Assembly: GCF_014652555.1 (NCBI RefSeq)
Contig: NZ_BMZA01000002.1
Span: 124,001 to 188,000, forward strand
Length of the DNA: 64,000 nt
Source of the DNA: Novosphingobium colocasiae
GTDB taxonomy: Bacteria; Pseudomonadota; Alphaproteobacteria; Sphingomonadales; Sphingomonadaceae
Reading direction: 5' to 3'
The notes below the pieces were generated by a model. The model saw only the letters and a list, made by a program, of their open reading frames with translations. It was not told where the DNA came from and searched no databases. Position 1 is the stretch's first letter; every line of letters starts with the position of its first letter. Below, in pieces: positions 27,196-35,329 of this stretch. The position numbers were made by a program, and so were the translations under genes.

Positions 27196-28374
27196 ATGAC
27201 CGATCACATCGGCACCGAACGCGCACCCGCGCGCGCGTTCCTCCGGGTTGCAGGGGCCAGCGTGGCGAAGCACCAGCTTGGCCTGGTGCTGGCGCTCGAT
27301 TGCCAGCGGGTGATCTGTTTTGCACGCGGAAGCAGCCCCGAGATGATCGAGCTGCAGCACGCCGCCGAAGCTGCCGGGCTGCAATTCTATCTGGCCGTAT
27401 CGACCAGCCAGTTGGCCGGGCTCATCACTGCCGCCGATGAACTCATCGTGGTCACCGAGGGGCTGCTGGCCGACCCTGCCGCTGCGGCGGGGTTGCTGGA
27501 GGGCAGGGGACCGGTCGTGCTGGTCCAGCCGGCGGAAACCGCCATTCCCCAAGGGTTTGAACGGATCGACATCAATCGCGGTGCCGGCGGGGTGATGCGC
27601 CTGCCGGGCCAGCTTGCCGAACATCTCCATGCCTTGCCGCCCGATGTCGATGTGGTCTCGGCATTGACCCGGATCGCGCTGCAGTCCGGCATCGGCACCC
27701 GCGAAATTCCGGCGGCCGTGCGGGTGGGGCCGAACTGGCGGATGATCGGCAGCGAGGCCGAGGCGCAAGGGGTCGAGCAGGACTGGCTGCGCGCGTCGTT
27801 CGGTAGCGAAGGGCGCAGCGTTGGTGGCAAGGTGCTGGCGCGGATGGCCGTTCTGGCGCTCGGGCCGTCGCTGTTGCATGCCGGCAATGCCAGCGTGGTG
27901 GCCAGTCTGGCGGTGCTGGCGCTGGTGTTGCTGGTTGCGGCAAGCACCTGGTTCGGCGTGTTCTGGCTGGCGTTCGCGCTGCTGGCCATGGCCACGATCG
28001 TGGTGGAGGCCGGACGGTTGCTGCGCGCGGCCGAACGCCGGGCTACCGGGATTCAGCCTCCGGCGATCCCGCGCGCCGATGCGCTGACGCTGCTGTGCGA
28101 TGGCGCGCTGGTCGGGGTCATGCTGGCAGCATCGCCGCAGTGGCAGGGGTTGAGCTGGCTGGGCTGGCTGTTCGCGCCGTTAATGCTGATGCTGATGCTG
28201 CTATTGGTCCCGCGGGTCGTGGGTACCGCTGCGGAGCGATGGGCGGGGGACCGGACGATCCTGTGCCTGCTGCTCACGGCTGCTGCTGCCGCCGGGATGG
28301 TGAACCATGCGGTGCAGATTATGGCTCTGGGCCTTGCGGCTGCGGCCCTGTTGCTTCCGGCGAGGGCGCGTTAG
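27196..28374 (+). CDS. Membrane protein with nucleotidyltransferase-like N-terminal region, unknown function
   Basis: A protein of 392 residues if read from ATG 27196. The first about 210 residues are soluble with alternating strand/helix character (LALDCQRVICFARG, ADELIVVTEGLL, GRGPVVLVQP), reminiscent of an NTP-transferase-like Rossmann fold. The rest has five or six membrane helices. A CTG at 27175 lies 6 bases after GGGAG (27164-27168); it would add RIALLA, a first beta strand, and may be the true start. The CDP-alcohol phosphotransferase motif is not present in the membrane part. I do not recognise a named family. Confidence 0.7.
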   Translation: MTDHIGTERAPARAFLRVAGASVAKHQLGLVLALDCQRVICFARGSSPEMIELQHAAEAAGLQFYLAVSTSQLAGLITAADELIVVTEGLLADPAAAAGLLEGRGPVVLVQPAETAIPQGFERIDINRGAGGVMRLPGQLAEHLHALPPDVDVVSALTRIALQSGIGTREIPAAVRVGPNWRMIGSEAEAQGVEQDWLRASFGSEGRSVGGKVLARMAVLALGPSLLHAGNASVVASLAVLALVLLVAASTWFGVFWLAFALLAMATIVVEAGRLLRAAERRATGIQPPAIPRADALTLLCDGALVGVMLAASPQWQGLSWLGWLFAPLMLMLMLLLVPRVVGTAAERWAGDRTILCLLLTAAAAAGMVNHAVQIMALGLAAAALLLPARAR

Positions 28375-28405
28375 GGCTCCAGCCACGCCGGGTCCCGCTC
28401 GTCCC

Positions 28406-29509
28406 TCAGGCGTAAAGCGCGGTGCCTTCATAGACCAGCCGCACCAGTTCCGCCTGGCCGCGCACGTCGAGCTTGGCGTAGAGGCGTTTGGAATAGTTGC
28501 GCGTCGTCTCCAGCGTCAGGCCCAGCGCCGCCCCGGCTTCGGGCAGCGACAGACCGTCGGCGAGACCGAGCGCCAGCTCCGCTTCGCGCAGCGGCAGAGC
28601 GTGGACGGTGGCGAAGCGGGCTGCACCTGAACTGCCGCCGCGCCGAGGCAGCCGGCACACGGCCAGAATGCGCCGATCGTCCGGCCCGGACGCCGCTTCG
28701 CCGGGCGCGGGCGAGAGCAGGGCCTCGATCCTTGGATCGTCGTTCAGGGTAATCGCCTGTGCCGGGTGTGTGGGGTTGTCGCATTGCGCCGCCGTGATCG
28801 CGGCCAACCGGCGCTGCACCGCAGGGGCGAGGCCGATCAGGCGTTCGCCGATGCGCGGTGCGGCAGCATGCAGATCGGTCCAGCAGGCGCGCGTGGCATG
28901 ATCGATGGCGGCGATGCGGGCATCGCGATCGAACAGCACCCAGCCGGTGCCGCTGCGCGCCATCCCCGCTGCGGCGAGCCGCGCTTCGCGGGCGATCCGG
29001 TCAAGCGTTTCGCGCTGGTCGATCGCGGCGTTGAGATAAGGGACGAGGCTGGACACCAGCGCGCTGTCTTCGGCCCTGCAGCGCGTGGTCCGCGTTAGCA
29101 CCAGCCAGCCGGCCCAGTCCTCTTCACCGGTCAGCCGCACCACCCGCTCGTCCACTGTCGCCAGCGGCCGCAGCGCCCGCGCCCTTTCGGCGCGGGCGAG
29201 GAGATCATGCTCGATCAGCTCGCTGATCGCATAGACGCGGCCGGGGCGTAGCTGTTCGTAGAAGGTCCGGTTGCGCAGGTGATACGGGGATTCGCCGGCC
29301 GCTATGGCCCGGCCATCGATATCGTCGCCGGCAAAGGCGATGACAGGATCACGCCCCGTCTCGCTATCGCGTCGCAACACAAGCGCAACATGCTGAGCGT
29401 GAGTTCGACGGTGTAACCGCTTCAGGAACAACGGAAACATATGCTCCTGCAGCCCGCCGGACAGCAGCGGCAGCAGGAGATCGGTCTCTTCGGTTCCGGT
29501 TAGTGCCAT
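28406..29509 (-). CDS. LuxR-family transcriptional regulator
   Basis: A 367-residue regulator. The C-terminal about 60 residues are a LuxR-type helix-turn-helix (LPLREAELALGLADGLSLPE, then LGLTLETTRNYSKRLYAKLDV). The N-terminal about 300 residues have no recognised sensor signature; a PAS-like segment is possible around GTGWVLFDRDARIAAIDHA. The ATG at 29509 has GGGAGGG just upstream. The gene is divergent from cysD, so it may regulate sulfate activation, but such proteins also act elsewhere. A perfect palindrome overlaps its ribosome-binding site. Confidence 0.85.
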   Translation of the reverse strand: MALTGTEETDLLLPLLSGGLQEHMFPLFLKRLHRRTHAQHVALVLRRDSETGRDPVIAFAGDDIDGRAIAAGESPYHLRNRTFYEQLRPGRVYAISELIEHDLLARAERARALRPLATVDERVVRLTGEEDWAGWLVLTRTTRCRAEDSALVSSLVPYLNAAIDQRETLDRIAREARLAAAGMARSGTGWVLFDRDARIAAIDHATRACWTDLHAAAPRIGERLIGLAPAVQRRLAAITAAQCDNPTHPAQAITLNDDPRIEALLSPAPGEAASGPDDRRILAVCRLPRRGGSSGAARFATVHALPLREAELALGLADGLSLPEAGAALGLTLETTRNYSKRLYAKLDVRGQAELVRLVYEGTALYA

Positions 29510-29512
29510 TAC

Positions 29513-29528
29513 CCTCCCATATGGGAGG
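29513..29528. promoter_or_regulatory. Perfect 16-bp palindrome over the LuxR-gene ribosome-binding site
   Basis: CCTCCCATATGGGAGG is a perfect palindrome. On the minus strand its right half supplies the GGGAGG that serves as ribosome-binding site for the regulator ATG at 29509. A DNA-binding dimer or an RNA hairpin here would shut off translation or transcription of the regulator. It is about 110 bp upstream of cysD. Confidence 0.6.
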
Positions 29529-29635
29529 TTTCGTAAAAAGTCATGCTTGTATTCACACGAGCACAATACGATTTTTGGATGCGACAGCGCCGATGGCGGC
29601 AGTACGTCGCTCCATCCGCCGGGAAGGACAGTGCC

Positions 29636-30538
29636 ATGAAAACGCTCACACACCTCGAACGGCTCGAAGCGGAAAGCATCCACATCATCCGCGAGGTCGT
29701 GGCCGAGGCGGAAAAGCCGGTGATGCTCTATTCGGTCGGCAAGGACAGCGCGGTGATGCTGCATCTCGCGCGCAAGGCGTTCTACCCCTCGCCGCCGCCG
29801 TTCCCGCTGCTGCACGTCGATACCACCTGGAAGTTCCAGGAAATGTACAAGCTGCGCGACCAGATGGCCGAGCTTTCGGGCATGGAGCTGCTGGTCTATC
29901 AGAACCCCGAAGCGCAGGCGAAAGGGATCAACCCGTTCGATCACGGCGCGCTCCACACCGACATGTGGAAGACCGAGGGGCTGAAGCAGGCGCTCGACAA
30001 GTACGGGTTCGACGCCGCCTTCGGCGGGGCCCGCCGCGACGAGGAGAAGAGCCGCGCCAAGGAGCGCATCTTCTCGTTCCGCACCTCCAGCCATGGCTGG
30101 GACCCCAAGAACCAGCGCCCGGAGCTGTGGAACCTCTACAATGCCCGCAAGGCGCGCGGCGAATCGATCCGGGTCTTTCCGATCTCGAACTGGACCGAGC
30201 TGGATATCTGGCAGTACATCCACCTCAACGACATTCCGATCGTCCCGCTCTACTTTGCCGACAAGCGCCCGACGGTGGAGCGCGACGGCATGCTGCTGAT
30301 GGTCGATGACGATCGCTTCCCGCTGCAGCCCGGCGAAGAACCGGTGATGCGCTCGATCCGCTTCCGCACGCTCGGCTGCTACCCGCTGACCGGCGCCGTG
30401 GAGAGCGAGGCGAAGACGCTGCCCGAAGTGATCCAGGAAACGCTGCTGACCACCACTTCGGAACGGCAGGGCCGGGCGATCGACAAGGACGCCGGCGGGG
30501 CCGGGATGGAAGTGAAGAAGCAGCAGGGATATTTCTGA
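29636..30538 (+). CDS. cysD: Sulfate adenylyltransferase subunit 2
   Basis: This 300-residue ATP-pyrophosphatase-type subunit forms adenosine 5'-phosphosulfate (APS) from ATP and sulfate together with CysN. The PP-loop [11 protein letters not shown] is at residues 32-42, and the [20 protein letters not shown] segment is typical. The start [14 protein letters not shown] at 29636 follows GGGAAGGA; the open frame runs 31 codons further upstream but lacks similarity. A REPIN lies between this gene and cysNC, 143 bp away. Confidence 0.96.
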   Translation: MKTLTHLERLEAESIHIIREVVAEAEKPVMLYSVGKDSAVMLHLARKAFYPSPPPFPLLHVDTTWKFQEMYKLRDQMAELSGMELLVYQNPEAQAKGINPFDHGALHTDMWKTEGLKQALDKYGFDAAFGGARRDEEKSRAKERIFSFRTSSHGWDPKNQRPELWNLYNARKARGESIRVFPISNWTELDIWQYIHLNDIPIVPLYFADKRPTVERDGMLLMVDDDRFPLQPGEEPVMRSIRFRTLGCYPLTGAVESEAKTLPEVIQETLLTTTSERQGRAIDKDAGGAGMEVKKQQGYF

Positions 30539-30577
30539 GGGGCTTCTCGGCCGCTCTGATCGATCAAACTTTACCCT

Positions 30578-30667
30578 CGTCATTCCCGCGAAAGCGGGAA
30601 CCTAGCTTCGAACATCGCCGGTGACCCACCGGCAGGAGATGGGTCCCCGCTTTCGCGGGGATGACGA
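30578..30667. repeat. REPIN-type repeat, copy 3 (cysD-cysNC)
   Basis: CGTCATTCCCGCGAAAGCGG (30578-30597) and its near-inverse GGGTCCCCGCTTTCGCGGGG (30641-30660, then ATGACG) are about 43 bases apart. The spacer holds a third small stem, GCCGGTG/CACCGGC (30617-30632). The unit lies inside the cysDNC transcript and ends 14 bases before the cysNC start. Confidence 0.9.
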
Positions 30668-30681
30668 AACGGGAGGCATGT

Positions 30682-32601
30682 ATGACTGAATCCGCTACCG
30701 ATCCCGTCTACGTCACGGACAAGCTGATCGCCGAGGACATCGACGCCTATCTGGTGCAGCACGAGCATAAGACGATGCTGCGCTTCATCACCTGCGGCAG
30801 CGTCGATGACGGCAAGTCGACGTTGATCGGCCGGCTGCTCTACGATTCCAAGATGATCTTCGAGGATCAGCTCGACGCGCTGGCGTCCGATTCCAAGAAG
30901 GTCGGCACCCAGGGGCAGGAGATTGACTTCGCCCTTCTGGTCGATGGCCTCGCCGCAGAACGCGAGCAGGGCATCACCATCGATGTCGCCTATCGCTTCT
31001 TCAACACCGAAAAGCGCAAGTTCATCGTCGCCGATTGCCCCGGCCACGAACAGTACACGCGCAACATGATCACGGGCGCGTCCACCGCCGATCTGGCGGT
31101 GATCCTGATCGATGCGCGCAAGGGCGTGCTGGTGCAGACCCGCCGCCACTCGTTCCTGTGCCACCAGATCGGCATCAAGAACATCGTGCTGGCGGTCAAC
31201 AAGATGGACCTGGTCGATTACAGCCAGGAGGTCTTCGACAAGATCCTGGCCGACTATACCGAGTTCGCCGCCTCGATCGGCATCGAGAGCTTCACCGCGA
31301 TGCCGATCTCGGGCTTCAAGGGCGACAACATCACCACGCTGTCGACCAACACCCCTTGGTACACCGGGCCGACGCTGGTCGAGCACCTGGAAACGGTGGA
31401 AGTCCTCAGCTCCGTCGATGCGGAAAAGCCGTTCCGCCTGCCGGTGCAGTGGGTCAACCGTCCCAACCTCGACTTCCGCGGTTTCTCGGGCCTGATCGCC
31501 ACCGGCTCGGTCAAGCCCGGCGACAAGGTGCGGGTGCTGCCTTCCGGCAAGACCAGCACCGTCACCCGCATCGTCACGTTCGACGGCGACCTGGATGAAG
31601 CGGTTGCCGGCCAGTCGGTGACGGTATGCTTCGCGGACGAGATCGACTGCTCGCGCGGGTCGGTGATCTCGATTGCCGACAATCCGCCGCAGAGCGCCGA
31701 CCAGTTCGAGGCGACGCTCGTGTGGATGGCCGACGAGGCGATGATCCCCGGCCGCGCCTATTGGCTCAAGCTTGGCACGCAGTTGGTCTCGGCGACGGTG
31801 GCCGAGCCCAAGTACGAGGTCAACGTCAACACGATGGAGCACCTGGCGGCCAAGACACTGGAGCTGAACGCGATCGGCGTGGCCGAAGTGACCACCGACA
31901 AGCAGATCGTGTTCGAGCCTTATGGCGACAACCGCTCGCTGGGCGGGTTCATCCTGATCGACAAGATGACCAATGCCACCGTCGCCGGCGGCATGCTCAA
32001 CTTCTCGCTGCGCCGCTCGCAGAACGTCCACTGGCAGGCGCTGGACATCGGCCGGGCGCAGCACGCCGGCCTCAAGAACCAGAAACCGGCGGTGCTGTGG
32101 TTCACGGGTCTGTCCGGCTCGGGCAAGTCGACCATCGCCAACATGGTCGAGAAGAAGCTGCACCGGATGAACCGGCACACCTTCCTGCTCGATGGCGATA
32201 ACGTGCGCCATGGCCTCAACAAGGACCTGGGCTTTACCGAGGCCGACCGCATCGAGAACATCCGCCGCGTGGGCGAAGTCTCGAAGCTGATGGCGGATGC
32301 GGGCCTGATCGTCATCACCGCGTTCATCTCGCCGTTCAAGGCGGATCGCGACATGGTGCGCTCGATGCTGCCTGAAGGCGAGTTCATCGAGGTGTTCATC
32401 GACACCCCGCTTAAGGTGGCCGAAGCGCGCGACGTCAAGGGGCTCTACAAGAAGGCGCGGTCAGGTGAGCTGAAGAACTTCACCGGCATCGACAGCCCTT
32501 ATGAAGCCCCGCGCGACCCGGAAATTCGCATCGACACCACCGTGGTCTCGCCCGAAGAAGCCGCCAGCCTTATTGTCGACAAGCTGCTGGGAGACGCCTG
32601 A
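30682..32601 (+). CDS. cysNC: Bifunctional sulfate adenylyltransferase subunit 1 / adenylylsulfate kinase
   Basis: A 639-residue fusion. The N-terminal CysN GTPase (about 1-440) has [27 protein letters not shown] and NKMDLVD and drives APS synthesis with CysD. The C-terminal CysC kinase (about 465-639) has the P-loop GLSGSGKST and [10 protein letters not shown] and turns APS into PAPS. The start ATG at 30682 follows GGGAGG; an ATG seven codons earlier sits at the end of the REPIN. It overlaps cysQ by 1 bp (TGATG). Confidence 0.96.
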   Translation: MTESATDPVYVTDKLIAEDIDAYLVQHEHKTMLRFITCGSVDDGKSTLIGRLLYDSKMIFEDQLDALASDSKKVGTQGQEIDFALLVDGLAAEREQGITIDVAYRFFNTEKRKFIVADCPGHEQYTRNMITGASTADLAVILIDARKGVLVQTRRHSFLCHQIGIKNIVLAVNKMDLVDYSQEVFDKILADYTEFAASIGIESFTAMPISGFKGDNITTLSTNTPWYTGPTLVEHLETVEVLSSVDAEKPFRLPVQWVNRPNLDFRGFSGLIATGSVKPGDKVRVLPSGKTSTVTRIVTFDGDLDEAVAGQSVTVCFADEIDCSRGSVISIADNPPQSADQFEATLVWMADEAMIPGRAYWLKLGTQLVSATVAEPKYEVNVNTMEHLAAKTLELNAIGVAEVTTDKQIVFEPYGDNRSLGGFILIDKMTNATVAGGMLNFSLRRSQNVHWQALDIGRAQHAGLKNQKPAVLWFTGLSGSGKSTIANMVEKKLHRMNRHTFLLDGDNVRHGLNKDLGFTEADRIENIRRVGEVSKLMADAGLIVITAFISPFKADRDMVRSMLPEGEFIEVFIDTPLKVAEARDVKGLYKKARSGELKNFTGIDSPYEAPRDPEIRIDTTVVSPEEAASLIVDKLLGDA

Positions 32602-33338
32602 TGACACTGTCTGACGGCGATCTTGCGGCGCATCTCGCGGATCAGGCGGGCAGGATTCTGCTCCAAGTTCGCGCCTCGGGGATGTTCAGCGGCAAGTCGC
32701 TGGGCAAGGCCGGGGATCAGACCGCGAACCAGTTTCTCGTCCATGCGCTGCGCGAGCAGCGCATGGAGGACGGGCTGCTCTCCGAGGAGGAAAAGGACAA
32801 CGCGGCGCGGCTCGGCAAGGAGCGGGTGTGGATCGTCGACCCGGTCGACGGCACCCGCGAATATGGTGAGGAGCGCACCGACTGGGCGGTTCACGTGGCG
32901 ATGGCGGTGAACGGTGCGCCGGTGCTGGGTGCCGTGGCGCTGCCCGGCCTCGACGTGGTGCTGCGGTCCGACCAGCCGGGCGAGGTGCCGCCTGCCCCGG
33001 AAGTGCTCCGCATGGTCGTCAGCCGCACTCGCCCTGCACCCGAGGCGACCGGCGTTGCCGAGAAGATCGGTGCCGAACTGGTGCCGATGGGCTCGGCCGG
33101 AGCCAAGGCGATGGCGATCCTGCGCGGCGAAGCGGATATCTACCTGCATTCGGGCGGCCAGTACGAATGGGACAGTTGCGCCCCGGCAGCGGTGGCGCTG
33201 GGCTGGGGGCTTCACGCCTCGCGAATCGACGGCAGCCCGCTGGTCTACAACCAGACCGACGTCTACATGCCGGACCTGCTGATCTGCCGCCAGGAGCACG
33301 CCGAAATGGTGCTGGCGCAGGTGCGCGCGCTTTCCTGA
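32601..33338 (+). CDS. cysQ: 3'(2'),5'-bisphosphate nucleotidase
   Basis: This 245-residue metal-dependent phosphatase of the inositol-monophosphatase superfamily converts PAP, the by-product of PAPS use, to AMP. The metal-binding residues are in LLSEEEKD (about residues 56-63) and VDPVDGTREY (about 80-89), and later YEWDSCAPAAVA. It is coupled to cysNC by a 1-bp overlap, completing a PAPS-making and PAP-recycling operon. No PAPS reductase gene (cysH) is present in the window. Confidence 0.93.
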   Translation: MTLSDGDLAAHLADQAGRILLQVRASGMFSGKSLGKAGDQTANQFLVHALREQRMEDGLLSEEEKDNAARLGKERVWIVDPVDGTREYGEERTDWAVHVAMAVNGAPVLGAVALPGLDVVLRSDQPGEVPPAPEVLRMVVSRTRPAPEATGVAEKIGAELVPMGSAGAKAMAILRGEADIYLHSGGQYEWDSCAPAAVALGWGLHASRIDGSPLVYNQTDVYMPDLLICRQEHAEMVLAQVRALS

Positions 33339-33420
33339 AGCCGTCCCGCTGCGGCACGATCCATGCACTCCGGCGCGGATTGGGCTTGTGGTTCGATCGC
33401 CGGGGCGGTTAGCATCGCGC

Positions 33421-33861
33421 ATGGAACGAAAATTCGGCCCGGTGCTGGGCCAGATCACGCGCCTCATCCGCAGGTCGTTCGATGTGCGGGCGCGCAAGAT
33501 CGGGGTTACCCGGGCACAATGGCAGGTTCTCTACCACTTGCGCGAACACCCGGGCGTAAAGCAGAGCGGCCTGGCCGAGCTGCTTGAGGTGGAGCCGATC
33601 ACCGCGGGCCGGATGATCGATCGTATGGAGGAAGCCGGGCTGGTCGAACGGCGGCCCGATCCGGCCGATCGGCGCGCCTGGCGTCTGCATCTGACGGCGC
33701 AGGGGGCCGACGTGATGGACCGGCTCGAACCGCTTGCCGATGAAACGATCGAAACCGCGCTGAACGGCCTGCCCCGCGAAGAGCGCGACAGCCTGTTCGC
33801 CAGCCTGCAGAAAATCCGCACCAACCTGCTGCGCGATTCCGGGGCGGCCGAGTGCGATTGA
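33421..33861 (+). CDS. MarR-family transcriptional regulator
   Basis: A 146-residue winged-helix regulator. ITRLIRRSFDVRARKIGVTR, then QSGLAELLEVEPITAGRMID is the recognition-helix region, and RRPDPADRRAWRLHLTAQG is the wing. The ATG at 33421 is preferred to a GTG 11 codons upstream. It lies 82 bp after cysQ in the same direction; its target genes are unknown. Confidence 0.9.
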   Translation: MERKFGPVLGQITRLIRRSFDVRARKIGVTRAQWQVLYHLREHPGVKQSGLAELLEVEPITAGRMIDRMEEAGLVERRPDPADRRAWRLHLTAQGADVMDRLEPLADETIETALNGLPREERDSLFASLQKIRTNLLRDSGAAECD

Positions 33862-33935
33862 GTGGAAGGTTTGCACTATCCCTGAATGCGGATCAGCGAA
33901 GCGAGCTGTGCAATCTTGGAGCAACTTTGACGACC

Positions 33936-34253
33936 CTAAGCAACCGCCCCCAGACCCTTGCGCTGAATGATCGAGAGCAACCTCAGGGCCGGACCGCCCG
34001 GTCGCTTTTTCCCGCGCTCCCAGTCGGATACAAGATTCTTCGAAACATTGAGATAGCGGGCGAACACCGGTTGCGAGACGTTCTCCGCTTCGCGGATCGC
34101 CTTGATCTCTTCGGGTTGAAGCGGGGTTGCCGGGACAAGGCAGGCTTCGTCGAACTCACGCAGTGTGCGCTTGTCGACAGCACCGGCCTCGTGGAGCCCT
34201 TCGATCATCTCATGGACAGCGGCTAGCGTCTCGGTCTTATAGGTCCTGGGCAT
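33936..34253 (-). CDS. XRE-type antitoxin of a type II toxin-antitoxin pair
   Basis: A 105-residue DNA-binding antitoxin. LQPEEIKAIREAENVSQPVF, then ARYLNVSKNLVSDWERGKKRPG is a Cro/C1-type helix-turn-helix with the usual WERGxKRP end. It would neutralise the toxin encoded just upstream and repress the operon. The ATG at 34253 lies 9 bases after GAGG, which is better than the ATG two codons earlier (only 3 bases). Its start overlaps the toxin gene, giving toxin-first order as in higBA-type loci. Confidence 0.85.
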   Translation of the reverse strand: MPRTYKTETLAAVHEMIEGLHEAGAVDKRTLREFDEACLVPATPLQPEEIKAIREAENVSQPVFARYLNVSKNLVSDWERGKKRPGGPALRLLSIIQRKGLGAVA

Positions 34254-34620
34254 CGTCATTCACCTCGAACAACCTTTCTGCGCGTACTTCGGTGTCGATC
34301 TGCGCCTGCGTTAGTGTGAGCACGATCCTGGCGGCCGCTTTATAAACTTTCAACTCGGCCGCGCTGAGGTTGGCCTTGTCACTTTTGGCGAAGCCAAACG
34401 CGAATATGGCCCGCTCTTCCTGGCGGAAGAAGACCAGCGTCCGGTAGCCGCCCGACTTGCCTCCACCTTCGCGCGCGATGCGCTGCTTGATCAGGCCGCC
34501 ACCAAGATCGGCGTTCAGCAGGCCGCTATTGGCCTGATCGATCGCCGCAACAAGCATTGCATCGCTGATGCCTTCACGGTTCGCGAACTTGGAAAACCAG
34601 CGATTCTTGTAGATTTTCAT
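34237..34620 (-). CDS. RelE/HigB-type toxin
   Basis: A 127-residue protein of the RelE family (PF06296-like). The pattern MKIYKNRWFSKFANREGISD, LGGGLIKQRIAREGGGKSGG, YRTLVFFRQEERAIFAFGFAK and SAAELKVYKAAA is typical. Such toxins are usually mRNA interferases acting at the ribosome. The ATG at 34620 is preferred over an upstream start overlapping the operator. The antitoxin gene begins within its last codons. The locus sits between two unrelated operons, as expected for a mobile module. Confidence 0.87.
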   Translation of the reverse strand: MKIYKNRWFSKFANREGISDAMLVAAIDQANSGLLNADLGGGLIKQRIAREGGGKSGGYRTLVFFRQEERAIFAFGFAKSDKANLSAAELKVYKAAARIVLTLTQAQIDTEVRAERLFEVNDDAQDL

Positions 34621-34651
34621 CTGCTGTCCGCTGGTTCTGATTGAATTCAAT

Positions 34652-34668
34652 ATCACACATTGTGTGAT
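34652..34668. promoter_or_regulatory. Toxin-antitoxin operator palindrome
   Basis: ATCACACATTGTGTGAT is a perfect 17-bp dyad (8-bp arms around one base), 32 bp upstream of the toxin ATG. It is nested inside a wider TTGAAT ... ATTCAA inverted pair. This is the expected position for autoregulation by the XRE antitoxin. The AT-rich surroundings could hold the promoter. Confidence 0.7.
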
Positions 34669-34766
34669 GATTCAATGAGTGGACTCGCTATCGACAACAC
34701 GGTGAAGGGGCTTGTTCGAGCAGGCGAAAGCCGCTCTCCCGGCCGACCGCCCCGCCCGGAAAACCC

Positions 34767-35261
34767 TCAGCCCTTGCGGCTGGTGTTCACGTTGATCCGC
34801 TGGATATAGCCCAGCAACTGCTCGATTTCCGCGTCTTCGAAACCTTCGAACACGGTGGCTTCGTAATTCGCGATCATCGCCCCGGCGCTGCGCACCAGCG
34901 GCAGGGCCGGTTCGGCGAGGTATACTGCGCGTGCGCGGCGATCGTCGGCGCGTTCGTGGCGTTCCAGCAGGCCGTCGGCGCAGAGGCGATCGATCAGGCG
35001 GCCCGCCGAGGCTTCGGACATTTCCAGCCGATCGGCGATCGTGCGCTGGGTGGAGCCGGGCTCCTTGCTGACCGCAGAGATCATGTTCCATTGCGAGCGG
35101 GTGACGTTCAGCCCGGCAATGCGCCGATCGAAATAGCCGCGCAGGGTGCGCGCGAGCACGGTGATCTGGATGCACACCTGACGGCGTGGCGTATTGATGA
35201 AAATCTCGTCATCGACGATCGACGAGCGTTCGCGCGTCGCAGTCTGTTCAGCGGCTATCAT
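34767..35261 (-). CDS. MarR-family transcriptional regulator
   Basis: A 164-residue winged-helix regulator. VTRSQWNMISAVSKEPGSTQ, then IADRLEMSEASAGRLIDRL is the helix-turn-helix, and ERHERADDRRARAVYLAE is the wing. The start chosen is ATG at 35261, eight bases after GAGG. It lies 68 bp downstream of the efflux operon in the same direction, so it is a likely repressor or activator of that pump, responding to a small molecule. Confidence 0.9.
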   Translation of the reverse strand: MIAAEQTATRERSSIVDDEIFINTPRRQVCIQITVLARTLRGYFDRRIAGLNVTRSQWNMISAVSKEPGSTQRTIADRLEMSEASAGRLIDRLCADGLLERHERADDRRARAVYLAEPALPLVRSAGAMIANYEATVFEGFEDAEIEQLLGYIQRINVNTSRKG

Positions 35262-35329
35262 CGTGCAGTCCTCATGCCCTATTTGGACACTTGCATAGGT
35301 CAGCATTCGTGGCAAGCCCGGCCGGCCGA

